From Ypsolopha sequella (taxonomy: Eukaryota; Arthropoda; Insecta; Lepidoptera; Ypsolophidae): 64,000 bases of DNA. Below, piece by piece: positions 32,656 through 44,250 of the stretch. The stretch's first letter is position 1, and each line of letters opens with the position of its first letter. The position numbers and the translations under genes were made by a program. The notes beneath the pieces were generated by a model that saw only the letters and a list, made by a program, of their open reading frames with translations, made no database searches and was not told the DNA's origin. The DNA lies in NCBI GenBank assembly GCA_934047225.1, contig OW204004.1, positions 4,654,401 to 4,718,400 of the forward strand. The letters run 5' to 3'.

Positions 32656-32928
32656 GTGCAAACTTTGTTAAAAGAATCTCAGAACGAAAAATCATTCTCC
32701 TCACGGCTTACGTGTTCATTCGCAATCTATACATAAAATCGACACAAAAAAGAAGGACGTAGAAGACTCATCAACGCAGACGTTCAATTAGTACCAGCAG
32801 TGTAGCGTTTTCCATTTTGGGTTCTTGATTGAACACCGGATCTCCACGGGGTTTTCAATTAACGGCGACAGTTCCTTCTAAATCCCATCCATTTCCATGA
32901 TAAGATTCGTAATAATTTTTTACAGCTG
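32656..32928. other. Unassigned
   Basis: No feature recognised. Confidence 0.3.
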
Positions 32929-33099
32929 ACACTTTTCAAAAATTAATACAATGTTGCTATGGATACCGTTTGGCTTTTATCCATGGGATAAAAGCATCCG
33001 TACAATGTTTCAAAATATTGTCACAGAGTCATGTTCACAGATTCCAATAATAGTTGCGTTCACAAATTTACACTTTTCAAAAATTAATACAATGTTGCT
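32929..33099. repeat. Second copy of the 104-bp block flanked by a 30-bp direct repeat
   Basis: The block at 32958-33061 equals 32010-32113. It is bracketed by two exact copies of a 30-base sequence starting ACACTTTTCAAAAATT (32929-32958 and 33070-33099). The structure looks like filler DNA copied during break repair. Confidence 0.85.
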
Positions 33100-33310
33100 G
33101 TTAGCTTAATGTTGTCTCATTGATACACAAAAGAAATTACATAATTTAGATCAAACATTTCTAAACAAATGCAAAAATGTTAGTAAAAAAATTCTCTATA
33201 GAAAACGGCAATTTCATATGTAAGGATCTAATATTAATCAATCCCAAGAATCAACTTCGTAGGGCTAATTTAACTTAACTTAAACTTAATTTATGTAATT
33301 TAATTACAAT
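33100..33310. other. AT-rich flank of the pogo element
   Basis: No gene seen. It resumes at 36887 beyond the insertion, where C- and A-rich sequence resembles a LINE 3' untranslated region. Confidence 0.3.
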
Positions 33311-34779
33311 TAGGGTAATTCCAGGGGAGATGGCCATACGGGAGAGATGACCAATCAATTTATTGTTCATAAAAACACAACTAGATGGCGCTTTTTCTCA
33401 TCAGTTTGCACCGAACATAGAGGAAGTATACGGTGGCAACATGTCAGTGCAGATTGGTGACAAAAATATTAAAAAGGTGAGTTATTCAGCAATTAGTAAT
33501 AGAAATGTTCAAAAATTTAACTAGCGTTTTAGTAGTAACCTAAGAAAGTTAAAATTTTCATACATTTTCAACGTTTTGAGTGTTTCACCTACCATGCTTT
33601 TTGTTTCGCTTTTTCAAATCTCAAAACGTTACTAATCCGTGACAAATTTGAATTGTTTTATTTATATTACCATCTCACCCCGCTTACTTGGAAGAGACGG
33701 CCAGTTTGGTTAGGGGTTAGATGACCATATTTTCAGAACTAGTTTTTTATGGTTTTTACTCATAGCTAATTTATTATTTCTTTATTTTAGATGCCGGCCA
33801 AGTACGTAAGGAAGTCTATTAACCTTCGGGGAAATTGGACAGAAGTGTCATTGAAAGTTGCTACGAATTTTGTAAGAAATGGTAATTAATCTGTGAATAG
33901 AGCAGCAATTACACATGGAATACCCAGAAAAACATTAGAGAGAAGGCTGAAAAATAAGAATGAAACTAAGGGACCGATAGGCCCATCACCGACTTTCAGT
34001 GTGGAAAACGAGAGAAAATTAATGCCTCATATTAAGATTTTACACGGATACCCCTTAACCATAGATAAAGTGAGATCCATTGAGTTTATGTTTGCAGAAC
34101 AGCTGAAATTGAAACACAGATTTAACCGGGAAGAGGAAAAGGCAGGTTATAATTGGCTATCATTATTTCTTAATAGAAACCGTGATATTGTATTGAGAAA
34201 ATCGAAGGGTACTTCTCAAGCTAGAATGAAACATTTTGAACTTCTTGAAAACACTTTGGATGAAAATGACTTGTTTGGAAAACCAAGTTGAGTCTTTAAC
34301 ATGCATAAAACAGGCTTGCAATTGAACAATCAACCTCAACATGTATTTGCCGAAAAAGGATCGAAGGTTGTAACATCGGCTACGGCAACGGAGAAGGGCG
34401 AAACCATCAAAGTCATTTGTTGCTGTAATGCAGAACGCAGTTTCTTACCTCCTGCATGTATCATGAAAGGAAAGAATAAAAAGCCAGAGTTTGAAGACGG
34501 GTTGTCGTCCGGAGCTGTGCCACAGAATAAACAAAGACAGTAGGGACTTTAAACCGAATTCCCGCGTTAAATACCTACACGCCACCGAAGCGTTAGGGCT
34601 GTCGCTCACTCATATCATAACTTGGGTTATTTGTTCCTGCATTTTTTTACCATCCATCTGCTAACCGGCTCTTAACTGTATTAACTCATATTTTCGAAGA
34701 AAATATCAGGATCTGCACATGCATTTTTGGAGAAATTACTTTTCCATTACGAAATGAAATAATGAACTTTATTTTCAGA

Positions 34780-34862
34780 AGTATGAATACATATGAATAT
34801 AATACATATGAATATAATACATATAATATATGAATATAATAATATATATGAATATAAACATT
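34780..34862. repeat. ATATGAATATAAT microsatellite
   Basis: Several imperfect copies of TATGAATATAATACA in tandem, inside the 1.84-kb insert. Confidence 0.8.
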
Positions 34863-35041
34863 TTTCTGATGCCAATAATTTAAACAACTATTTTAGTACA
34901 AAAAGGAACCGCCCGTGCACACCGACAACCAGACATCCACACCGTCCCACTCCCACCTAAACGTATATATTTTGAGAGAGGCAGAAGATATAACAACCCA
35001 TTTCATTTGTAATGTTACAAATGTTGTAAAAATATTCAATA

Positions 35042-35309
35042 TATAAGGTTAAATAATATTAGCTGGCGAAACTCAAAACATAGGTAGTACTAGTCTATAT
35101 TAACAATTGTTTGTATGGGTGCTAAGCGAAATTCTTAAAATTTGTTTTCACCTTTCCATACTGGACCAGTCAGCTGATCGGGGCAATTTGTATGGGGGGA
35201 AGTGAAAAAAAGTTACGAATTTCACTTAGCTCCCATACAAACAGTTGTTAATATAGACTAGTACTGCCTATGTTTTGAGTTTCATCAACTTATATTATTT
35301 AACCTTATA
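35042..35309. repeat. 268-bp foldback unit
   Basis: The outer sequence TAAGGTTAAATAATATTA and inner ACTAGTCTATATTAACAA are repeated inverted at the right end (to 35309), with a 60-base spacer. It is probably a MITE nested in the 1.84-kb insert. Confidence 0.75.
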
Positions 35310-35339
35310 GAAACGACTTTTTTAATAATATTACTAGTA

Positions 35340-35365
35340 CAGATAGAGACCAGCCTTTTGCCCGC
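35340..35365. repeat. Lepidopteran interspersed repeat fragment
   Basis: TTTGCCCGCGGCCCCGCCCG matches the head of a repeat also present at 52790. Confidence 0.5.
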
Positions 35366-35837
35366 GGCCCCGCCCGCGATTCAATCTTTGCCCCGTTTTT
35401 GACCTGGTGACTTTTTTTATCAACACTCTTATAGCCTATTTTATACTGTAATAGAGTCATTACGATGATAATAAAGAAAGGGCATCCAAATTCCTTGAGT
35501 GGTTCTAAATTTAAAACGGAACAGACAGACAAAACCTCAGTACAAAAATATTTACTAATATTTAATTAAATTAAAAAAATTGCAAAAATATTCAATGTAC
35601 AGACAGACATGACTTTTTTTCTACTATAGCTAAAGATAGATTATTGTTTACGTAATGATTGCCCACGGTAACTTCCTCCACATTTACTCTGACCCATTCC
35701 AGCAAATTCTGTTATAGCGGAGTTGAATATATTTTAATTTTTATCTGAGACATATTCGTCGTATCTGCCACTGCCGATGCCGTTTGATTGCGAGTGCCAC
35801 GCGCTGCTCCACCGATTGGTTGGCTAAACTTGCTTGC

Positions 35838-35872
35838 AGCGCGGCGGCGGCGGCGGCGGTGGCGGCGGTGCA
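35838..35872. repeat. GCG/GGC trinucleotide run
   Basis: About ten near-perfect GGC/GCG triplets in otherwise AT-rich DNA. Confidence 0.85.
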
Positions 35873-37114
35873 CGGCACACCAACAAAAGAATCAAAGAAA
35901 CCTACTTTTTGTTCTGACAAGTAAATCTATGTACCCTTTATTTTGCCCTGGTAATAGACAGAATCAACATACATAAAAAGAACGCGACACTTTCAAAAAC
36001 TTAACTTGTAATGTAATGTACTCTTGAGTGATATTTTTCATTCTTAACTTTTGACATCAGCCGGAAGTCTAAAAAAAGCAGTTTCTTGTTTTCGGGATAA
36101 ATTTAACCACCCAAATACACAACAAGATCTCTGCAACATCGTCACCAGGTCGGCACAGAGTTCATAACCTGTCGCGCCCTATCGCCTTCGAGTGGTGCTT
36201 ACGTATGTGCATACCGGCAAGCAAGGCGCGGCGCCGCGACCCCAGCGACTGACGCTTTAACTTTGCTTAGACGGCGTGTAGAGCACGCGTCTCTGTGTGT
36301 GAGCTCGAATTGGAGCGCCTCCAAGTAATTTCACTACTGTCTTTGTTTATACTGTGGCTGTGCTGTTTATGTCTGAAAAATCGGCGTACATAACTTAAGA
36401 AATATTTTTAGAGTGGCCAAGATGGAAAAGTCCTCCTTCCGTTAGACGGTCACTCCACACACTGCAACTCCATGAAAATGTTAGAATTTTCACGAGAGAA
36501 TGAGCTCATAGAAGACTGAATAATGTCGTTCCATGAAAATTGTACCGAGTTTGATGATATGTGCCACCAATGTGGCCAAAAGAAAAAGGCTGAAGAAAAT
36601 AAGGGAAAAGGAAAAGGAAGAGGTAAAAGAAGTAAGAATTAGGCCTGGCCATCACACCGGGATTTAACTGACCGTCTCTCCCGGACAGGTTGGGAGAGAT
36701 GGGCACTCAAAGATATTTTTAATATTAATTATTGCATGTTCCTTTAATAAATATTTAATTTTTGTTGATTTTTTTTAAGAAGAAGAGATTGAATTTTTTT
36801 TTTAAATCAACATTTTGACTTTTATTCCAAGCACCACTGACTGAGAAGACTCTAAAAAAGAGAGGCCATCTCCCCCGGAATTACCCTATACTTCACGCAT
36901 TCACATTCACCTTATCACACACCATTACATAACACACCCTTATACAGTCACATAACCTCGCACACACTGCACCTTAAACAATATTATTAGTATTAATTAA
37001 TATTAAGTTAAACTTATCCATATTTAAGATAAATAGGCTAAAGTAAGTTTATCGGGTACCGCAACTTTATGGATATGGAAGAGCGTGTCTTTTTAATACA
37101 GGTAAAGGGTAGAA

Positions 37115-37345
37115 AAAAGTAAAGTCCGAAATCATATCGCGTGCCAAAAAATCCAAATATTATGCTGTTATAGCTAACTGCACCCCAGACATAAGTCACG
37201 TTGAGCAACTTTCATTGACAATACGATTTGTTGACTTACCATTCGATGACAATAAAATAACAGTAAAAGAGCATTTCATAGAATTTACACCAGTCAATGA
37301 CTCGACTGGTGCAGGACTGACCGCAGAATTTAGCATTAAATAATT
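37115..37345 (+). pseudogene. hAT transposase fragment, ZMYM1/DUF4371-like
   Basis: The translation shows EIISRAKKSKYYAVIANCTP, then DISHVEQLSLTIRFVD, KEHFIEFTPVNDSTGAGL and a stop after FSIK. This is the DUF4371 segment around the first catalytic aspartate. It is a different lineage from the intact gene at 3.6-6.1 kb, which has ILADETLDVSGIEQ at the same position. No ends were found. Confidence 0.65.
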
Positions 37346-37664
37346 ATAAGGCACATACATAGATAAAGAAATAAGAAAAAGAATTGTTAAATATCCCTGT
37401 TATACATAGATTTTGTATAGAGTAATAGATCAGCTGTGGAGTATTGAAGGCGAGACCAAAAACCTTGGCAACGGCGGATCGCTTTTTGTGGACATCTGCC
37501 GACCATGCAATTCGCTACTTGACTCGTTTCAAATTTGATGCGATAAATGAATATTTCCTATAGTATTTCACGTAAAAAACCGAAATATATCGACTTTGCT
37601 AAGTATACAGGATAGCTGCAATATTTGCCAATAAAAAAAATATTTTCCGCTTTTAATTCGGAAC
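37346..37664. other. Unassigned flank
   Basis: No feature recognised before the putative end of the large two-gene transposon. Confidence 0.3.
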
Positions 37665-37693
37665 GCTGAACACGCTATCCGCCATCTTGAAAG

Positions 37694-38134
37694 TGTGGCG
37701 ATCAAACTCCATCCGCTCAATTTCAGTAGATATTGAACATGGCTCTCGAACCATAATTATTGAAATTGCGCGTGCGCAGAAGCGAACCGCCCAGGCCGAT
37801 AGGGCGGATTGAAAACCCGTTTGCCAGTCGTCCACTAGCCACGGACGGCGACGCTACGCTTCTTTAGTGCTCTTCCAGCGACCAGTAAATTCCCGCATCA
37901 TTCATATTTCTACTTCGTTAATTATTTGTTATTTCTTATCATTTTTTTCCTTGCTTATTCACCTTCGTTGTTTTGTATATCTTTCTGTAGTTTTATCATA
38001 CTTTTCATTTGTAAATTTTATATCCTTTGTTCCATTAAATCCATTCATTGTACCTGTTATCTTTAGTTATTCATTTCATCGATCCCTCTTCACAAATACC
38101 GACTTGACTGACGATACGGCTATCGACATCTACA
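37694..38134 (+). repeat. Gypsy 5' LTR
   Basis: Starts TGTGGCGATC and ends ATCGACATCTACA. It carries the element promoter. Before the shared end it has an 11-base segment, TGACGATACGG, where the 3' LTR has ATCTACAT. Confidence 0.93.
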
Positions 38135-38169
38135 TTGGTGACCACCGACGTTCGGAGTTTTTGAAAAAG

Positions 38170-39040
38170 ATGCCTAACAACGCAACGGACCAGCAAGGGC
38201 AAGGCGGTCAAAACAAGGTCGCGGTAACAAAGGAATCGGCAGACGTGTGGCGTGTTGGAGTGCGAGCACCGCCATTTTTTTGCGCAGATTGAAGGTCAGT
38301 TTGTTCTTTCTAATATTACTGTGGATGCGACTAAATTCTATTATGTGCTGCAGCAACTAGACCACCCGATAATGGCTGTGGTGGAGGATATCCTTAAGGA
38401 TCCACCAGAAACTGGCAAATATGAGAAGCTTAAGACAGAGCTAATAAAAAGGCTAACTGTTTCGCAAAAGAAGATTCTTCAGATAGTTACGCACGAAGAG
38501 CTAGGTGACAAAAAGCCGTCACAGTTTCTCAGGCATTTAAAAAGTTTAGCACCATCCATGCCTAATGATTTTCTACGAACTATTTGGTCGAGTAGATTGC
38601 CACCGAACTTACAAACCATTGTTGCTTCACAGCCACCTGCCTGTTTATTAGAGGACGTAGCTGAACTCGCTGACAAGGTGTACGACCTCACCTCGAACAG
38701 TGCCATGTATGCACCATCCCACCTGCAAGTAGCGAGCACCAGCGCAGCGCAACCACCACCAGGTACCGCTTTAGATTTTTTATGCCAAAGAGTGGCAGAG
38801 CTGAGCAGGCAAATGGAGGTGATGTCATTGCGGCTCGAAGAAAGAAATCCACGCCGTCCACGATCTAGACAACGTGACCGTTTTAATTCTCGGTCCTTAT
38901 CACGTCACCGATCCACGTCACGCCCCAGACCAGAAGACCACCCACATTGTTGGTACCACTTCAGATTCGGCTCCAGGGCAAGAAAATGTAATCAGCCATG
39001 CACATTCCAGACCTCGGGAAACTTCCAGGGCAGCCATTAG
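38170..39040 (+). pseudogene. Gypsy gag, one frameshift
   Basis: The natural start is the ATG at 38170 (MPNNATDQQGQGG), just after the primer site. A run of seven T at about 38272-38278 is one base out of frame, so the N-terminal reading frame ends at 38292. The main body continues in the frame open from 38252: QFVLSNITVDATKFYYVLQQ, then TVSQKKILQIVTHEELGDKK, and an arginine-rich stretch. A cysteine-histidine motif CWYHFRFG..CNQPC closes the protein. This gag type with a CxxxH..C..C motif is common in insect Gypsy elements. It overlaps pol by about 50 bases. Confidence 0.8.
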
Positions 39041-42000
39041 TGGCCGAAAGCGACTGCCCTTCTTCATCAGGCCGTCTGTTCATCACTGACCGTAAAACTA
39101 AACTGCAATTCCTTGTGGACACAGGTTCGGACCTGTGCGTTTTTCCCAGGTCAGCTGTTCGGGAGCGCCGCGTCAAAACCAAATACGAACTATTCGCCGC
39201 TAACGGTACTGTAATACCTACCTATGGTTTTCTACAGCTCGAACTAGATTTAGGACTGCGCCGTGCTTTCGTCTGGCGCTTCATCGTAGCTGATGTCTCC
39301 AAACCAATTATAGGAGTTGATTTGTTAGGTCACTACAACCTGCTTGTCGACTGCCGCAACCAACGTCTCGTGGATGGCATCACTTCACTTACAGTCTCCG
39401 TTCCACGTCAGAGCTCAACCGAAGGTATCTCCTCAGTTCGTACCACCCAGCATGACACACTTTTGCATAATATCCTTCGCGAGTTTCCAGAAGTAACCCG
39501 TCCAGCTGGTCAACCTGCTAACCCTAAGCACAATACTGTGCATCATATACGGACTACTCCGGGACAACCGATCTCCAGCCGTCCACGTCGTCTAGATCCA
39601 GAAAGACTAACCATCGCAAAAAAAGAATTTGACGATATGTTACAGAATGGTACAGCACGCACATCTGAGAGTCCATGGTCTTCTCCTCTACATCTGGTCC
39701 GTAAGAGGACCGACGGCTGGCGACCATGCGGAGATTACAGAGCACTGAACGCACGTACAATTCCAGACAGGTACCCAATTCGTCATATACAAGACTTTGC
39801 TTATCAGCTGGCTGGCAAAAAGGTGTTCAGCAAAATTGATCTGGTCAAAGCATACAACCAGATTCCTGTGCATAATGAGGATATTGCAAAAACAGCTATT
39901 ACCACACCATTTGGCTTGTTCGAATTTCCGTTCATGACGTTCGGTCTTCGGAACGCTGCTCAGACCTTTCAGCGCTTTATGGATGAGGTTCTTCGGGGCT
40001 TAGACTTCTGCTATGGGTACTTGGATGACATTTTATGCTATTCTGAATCACAAAAGCAGCATGAAGAGCACCTACGTCAGCTTTTCAAGCGCCTCGTTGA
40101 GTATGGTGTTCTGATCAACAGCTCTAAATGAATATTTAGCCAACCTGAAGTTACTTTTCTGGGTTACAGTGTATCCGCAGCCGGCATCCAACCGTTGGAC
40201 TCCAAAGTGGAAGCAATCCTCGAGTTTCCCCCGCCCAAGACGATCAAGGAGCTAAGACGATTCCTTGGGATGATGAATTTTTACCGTAGGTTCATTCCAG
40301 GAGCAGCGGAAGCTCAAGCACCACTCAACGCGCTTTTGTCAGGACCAAAAACCAAAGGTTCTCAGCCTGTAGTGATGAGTCCTCAACTTCAGGAAGCGTT
40401 CCAGAAATGTAAGGCTAGTCTTTCAGAAGCCACTCTCCTCACGCATCCTGACTACCAAGCAGACCTAGCCATACAGACTGATGCTTCAGATCTTTCCATA
40501 GGGGCAGTACTACAACAGCGTAAGGAAGACACATGGCAACCTCTTGCGTTCTTCTCGAGAAAGCTGAGTCCTTCGCAAAAGAAGTACAGTCCTTACGACC
40601 GTGAATTGCTTGCTATCTATGAAGCAATACGGTACTTTCGCTACATGGTAGAAGCACGAACATTTACGATCTACACGGATCATAAACCTCTCACGTTTGC
40701 TTTCACCACTCCTCGTGACAAATGCTCTCCTCGTCAGTTCAGGTACCTTGATTTTATAGGTCAGTTCAGCACCGACATCAAATACGTAGCTGGAAAGGAT
40801 AACACGGTTGCTGATGCTTTGTCACGAGTCGAAGAACTTTCACAGCTACTCGATTATCAGTCTCTAGCCCAAGCCCAGGAAACAAACGCTGAATTGCAAG
40901 ACCTGCTGCAAAATGGCTCTTCTCTCCAACTAGAAAAGGTCAGATTACCTAATTCTAACTCACACATCTTCTGTGACAAATCTACACCAGAGACACGACC
41001 ATTTGTCACTCCTGAATTTCGTCGGCAAATATTTGACACGCTTCACAACCTCAGTCATCCCGGCGCAAAGGCTACGGTAAAACTAGTGACACAAAGATTT
41101 GTTTGGCCGGGCATTAGAAAAGACTGTCGACAATGGGCTAAGGAATGTCAACATTGTCAACTTAGCAAAGTGTCAAGACACACAACAGCTCCGCTTGCAT
41201 CCTTCAATCCACCTTCAGCTCGATTTCAACACATACATATGGATATCATAGGTCCTTTACCTCTTTCTTTTGGCTACAGGTACTGTCTCACTGTCATCGA
41301 CCGCTTCACTCGTTGGCCTGAGGCGTATCCACTCCAAGATATCACCGCAGAGACCTGTGCTTCAGCCTTCATAGCGGGCTGGATCTCCCGTTTTGGCTGC
41401 TGCGAGCGCATCACAACCGACAGAGGGCGCCAGTTCCAGTCGCATCTCTTCAAATCCATCGCTACTCTAGTGGGTGCGACTCACTGCACTACCACTTCCT
41501 ATCATCCGGCAGCTAATGGTCTCGTGGAGAGACTACACCGGCAACTCAAAGCCGCCATCACATGCCATGATAACTCACAGTGGACAGAAGTTCTCCCACT
41601 CGTCCTACTGGGTATTCGCACGGCATGGAAAGCTGACATCCAATCTTCAGCAGCAGAACTTGTCTACGGCGAGCCACTTCGCTTACCTGGACAGTTCTTA
41701 TCAGCTACAGCAGACGAAGAGGTAGATTATACCGATTTTGCCAGCAGACTTCGAGGCCACATGAGTAAGATCGCTCCGAAACCTGCATCCTGGCATACTA
41801 ATCGCACCTTCTATGTACCCCGAGACCTACACACTACAACCCACATCTTTCTGCGGCAGGGTCCACTGAAAAGACCGCTACAAGCTCCATACTCCGGTCC
41901 ATACAAGGTGCTGAAACGAGGTACAAAAACATTTGACATAGATGTCAGAGGGAAGCAGCTAACAGTGACAGTAGACAGGCTTAAACCAGCTTACGTCGCA

Positions 42001-42159
42001 AACAATGACGTCACATCATCATCACAAAATGACGTCACACCCACTCCAAACGTGATCACATCAGCCAACCAAGATAATATCAGTACCCCAGACGAGAGCC
42101 TAGTCAGAAAGACGCGAAGTGGGCGAACTGTCAGATTCCCGAATTACTATCGACCGTAA
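38992..42159 (+). pseudogene. Gypsy pol (PR-RT-RNase H-IN) with one in-frame stop
   Basis: The pol frame is -1 to gag and overlaps it. Protease: [13 protein letters not shown]. Reverse transcriptase: [27 protein letters not shown] and active site [11 protein letters not shown] single TGA at 40129-40131 interrupts an otherwise continuous frame. RNase H: QTDASDLSIGAVLQQ, YDRELLAIYEA, YTDHKPL. Integrase: zinc motif H-x4-H...CQHC, then HMDIIGPLP, TTDRGRQFQ and GLVERLHRQLK for the D, D, E residues, and APYSGPYKV near the end. About 1055 codons, normal for the group. Confidence 0.92.
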
Positions 42160-42180
42160 ACGGTCTCGGCAGGGGAGTAC

Positions 42181-42618
42181 TGTGGCGATCAAACTCCATC
42201 CGCTCAATTTCAGTAGATATTGAACATGGCTCTCGAACCATAATTATTGAAATTGCGCGTGCGCAGAAGCGAACCGCCCAGGCCGATAGGGCGGATTGAA
42301 AACCCGTTTGCCAGTCGTCCACTAGCCACGGACGGCGACGCTACGCTTCTTTAGTGCTCTTCCAGCGACCAGTAAATTCCCGCATCATTCATATTTCTAC
42401 TTCGTTAATTATTTGTTATTTCTTATCATTTTTTTCCTTGCTTTTTCACCTTCGTTGTTTTGTATATCTTTCTGTAGTTTTATCATACTTTTCATTTGTA
42501 AATTTTATATCCTTTGTTCCATTAAATCCATTCATTGTACCTGTTATCTTTAGTTATTCATTTCATCGATCCCTCTTCACAAATACTGACTTGACATCTA
42601 CATCTATCGACATCTACA
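42181..42618 (+). repeat. Gypsy 3' LTR
   Basis: Matches the 5' LTR except for an A to T change at about 42445, a C to T change at about 42587 and the variant tail segment before ATCGACATCTACA. Confidence 0.93.
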
Positions 42619-42770
42619 AAAGCATCTTTGGTTTGTAAACAAACATCTGTCAGCTGTCTCAGTACCTTACATAGGTATTTAATAACCTGTGAGTTGTCTC
42701 CTGTCTGTGTTTTTGCAAAAAATCTTCTTTTGCAGTTATCTATCTTATAATTTTATTGCTAAGCGCAATC

Positions 42771-44190
42771 ATGGACGCTGGATTCGAATTTGCCAAGAAT
42801 AGATTCATTGATGGTTGGTAATTTTTTTGCCATGAACCCAGACTTCTGCTCTGCCGAGCTGAGGAATGTCAAGACTTCTATGTAAGTATAGTGTATTTGC
42901 CATATTTGGTAGGTATATCGATATAATGTTAGACATGAAAAGGTGGAATAGATGGCAGAAGTCGTAAAAACTATCTCTTACCCTTTGACTGCTCGTTTGT
43001 TTGCTGCTGCAAATGTTTTATTTCTTACAGATCTTCAAGGGAAACGTACGGCGACGATGCCATTGATTACGTCCAGCTCAAACGAGATGGTTAAATCTGC
43101 ATTGTGAAATGTAAAATTTGCCCAGAGCATAAGGTACGCTCCAAGCAGTATACAGTGTCAATACAGGTAGATGAAGAGGAAGGAAAGGTTATGAGTGCCC
43201 TCTGCGAAGATTGCCCTGCGGCCGCTGGAGGCTGCAAACATGCAGTACCATTCTTGATGTGGTTGCATCGTCGCAGCGAAGAGCCTGCTTGTACTTCTGT
43301 AGAGTGCTACTGTGTACACGGGTTGGGTGAACTTTAAAAATAATAACAGTGAAGGAAATGTGCAAAGAAAAAGAAGATCCTGTACCAGACAGCTGTTTAT
43401 TTAAGAATTTCATTGAAGAATGTAAAAAACGAAAAATTCAAAACTGTCAGATTTTAAAGCACAATGAAGATTATACAGACTATAGAACAATGTTATCAAT
43501 GCATCAATTGGTAAATACATACAAATAGAAAGACTGTGAAAACTTTTTGATAAAAATTAAAGAATTGTTCAGTGACAATAACTTGTCGCATGTGGAAAAG
43601 CAAACGAGAAAACAGTTCAAAAGCAGTCTCTGGTTGGAGCTCAGGTATGGGAGGGTAACGGTGTCCAAATGCCATGAAGTAAGCCGGTGCAAGACAGTAG
43701 ATGGGTCTTTGATAGCAATCATTTTTGGGGCAAGTTCAGTGCTGACACTGGCAATAAAACGAGGCCAAATATTGGAAGATGAAGTTAGAAAGGTCGCAGA
43801 GAAAAAAATTGGCATAAAATTTCATAAATGTGGCCTTTTCATTTCTTCTGAGTATCCCATGATTGCTGGGTCACCAGATGGTGTTAGTAGAGAAAAAGTT
43901 CTTCTTGAAATTAAATGCCAGTCTACAGAAAAACATTTTGAATACTACTTGAAAGATGGCAAATTAACTAAAAAATGATTTGTTCAAGTACAAATTCAAA
44001 TGTTTTGTGCCAGAGTAAGTCATAGTTATTTTTGTGTAGCCAGCAGTGATTTTGAACACAGTAAAAAAGTAACAATATTACCTGTTTCATATAATGATAA
44101 ATATACCAAAGAATTAATTGGCCAGGTAGTTTCATTTTGGAAACTAAATGTTTATCCCAAATTGTACACAAGTGTTAGTTTGTATTAATT
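42771..44190 (+). pseudogene. SWIM zinc finger and YqaJ-type exonuclease, broken
   Basis: Second gene of the ISL2EU-like element. The first exon starts MDAGFEFAKNRF (ATG 42771) and ends at a GTAAGT donor near 42883. The second follows a TTTCTTACAG acceptor near 43030. A SWIM-type region has CKICPEH and GCKHAVPFLMWLHRRSEEP. The YqaJ lambda-exonuclease fold follows: LRYGRVTVSKCHE, SPDGVSREKVLLEIKCQ (aspartate and E-x-K catalytic residues) and VQIQMFCARVSH. Stops at about 43093, 43527 and 43976 and a shifted first exon disable it. YqaJ enzymes trim DNA ends. Its role in transposition is unknown. Confidence 0.75.
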
Positions 44191-44250
44191 TTGCGTAAAA
44201 TAAAATCCATTGTTTATTAATATCATGATGTTTTATTTTATAAGAGAGTC

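Larger units (their letters stand above)
34521..36356. mobile_element. 1.84-kb non-autonomous element inside the pogo transposase
   Basis: GCTGTGC lies directly outside both ends (34514-34520 and 36357-36363). Removing one copy plus the insert restores a continuous pogo frame. The ends are inverted: CACAGAATAAACAAAGACAG on the left and CACAGTATAAACAAAGACAG read inward from the right. It encodes nothing recognised. A 7-bp duplication (7 of 8 if extended) hints at hAT. It contains a foldback unit, an AT-rich microsatellite and a CGG run. Confidence 0.75.
33791..36642 (+). pseudogene. Pogo/jerky transposase, interrupted
   Basis: It starts MPAKYVRKSINLRGNW with a helix-turn-helix (AAITHGIPRKTLERRLKNK) and a CENP-B-like domain ending YNWLSLFLNRN. 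The DDE domain follows, but the first catalytic motif reads FNMHKTG where the family has D and E, so both acids are replaced. Stops occur at about 33888 and 34289. The gene is split by an insertion (34521-36356) and resumes with FMSEKSAYI and a second catalytic region LPLDGHSTH. It ends in a lysine- and glycine-rich tail at 36642. Thoroughly dead. Confidence 0.85.
33313..36886 (+). mobile_element. Pogo/jerky-type (Tc1/mariner superfamily) transposon
   Basis: TA dinucleotides flank both ends (33311-33312 and 36887-36888). The ends are inverted: GGGTAATTCCAGGGGAGATG on the left and, read inward from the right, GGGTAATTCCGGGGGAGATG. This is one difference in 20. The element carries a broken pogo-type transposase and a 1.84-kb insertion of another element. 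Confidence 0.88.
37694..42618 (+). mobile_element. Full-length Ty3/Gypsy retrotransposon
   Basis: 4925 bp. Two LTRs (441 and 438 bp) flank gag and pol. AAAG is duplicated outside (37690-37693 and 42619-42622). A primer-binding site, TGGTGACCACCGACG, follows the 5' LTR after one base, and a purine-rich GGCAGGGGAG precedes the 3' LTR. The LTRs differ by two substitutions and one short tail replacement, so insertion is recent. One frameshift in gag and one stop in pol make this copy non-autonomous. Confidence 0.93.

Noticed and set aside
37867..38292. 141-codon ORF with apparent membrane segments
   Set aside because: Most of it is LTR sequence. Only the last 40 codons, after the primer site, are the real gag start. 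The same false ORF recurs in the 3' LTR at 42354.
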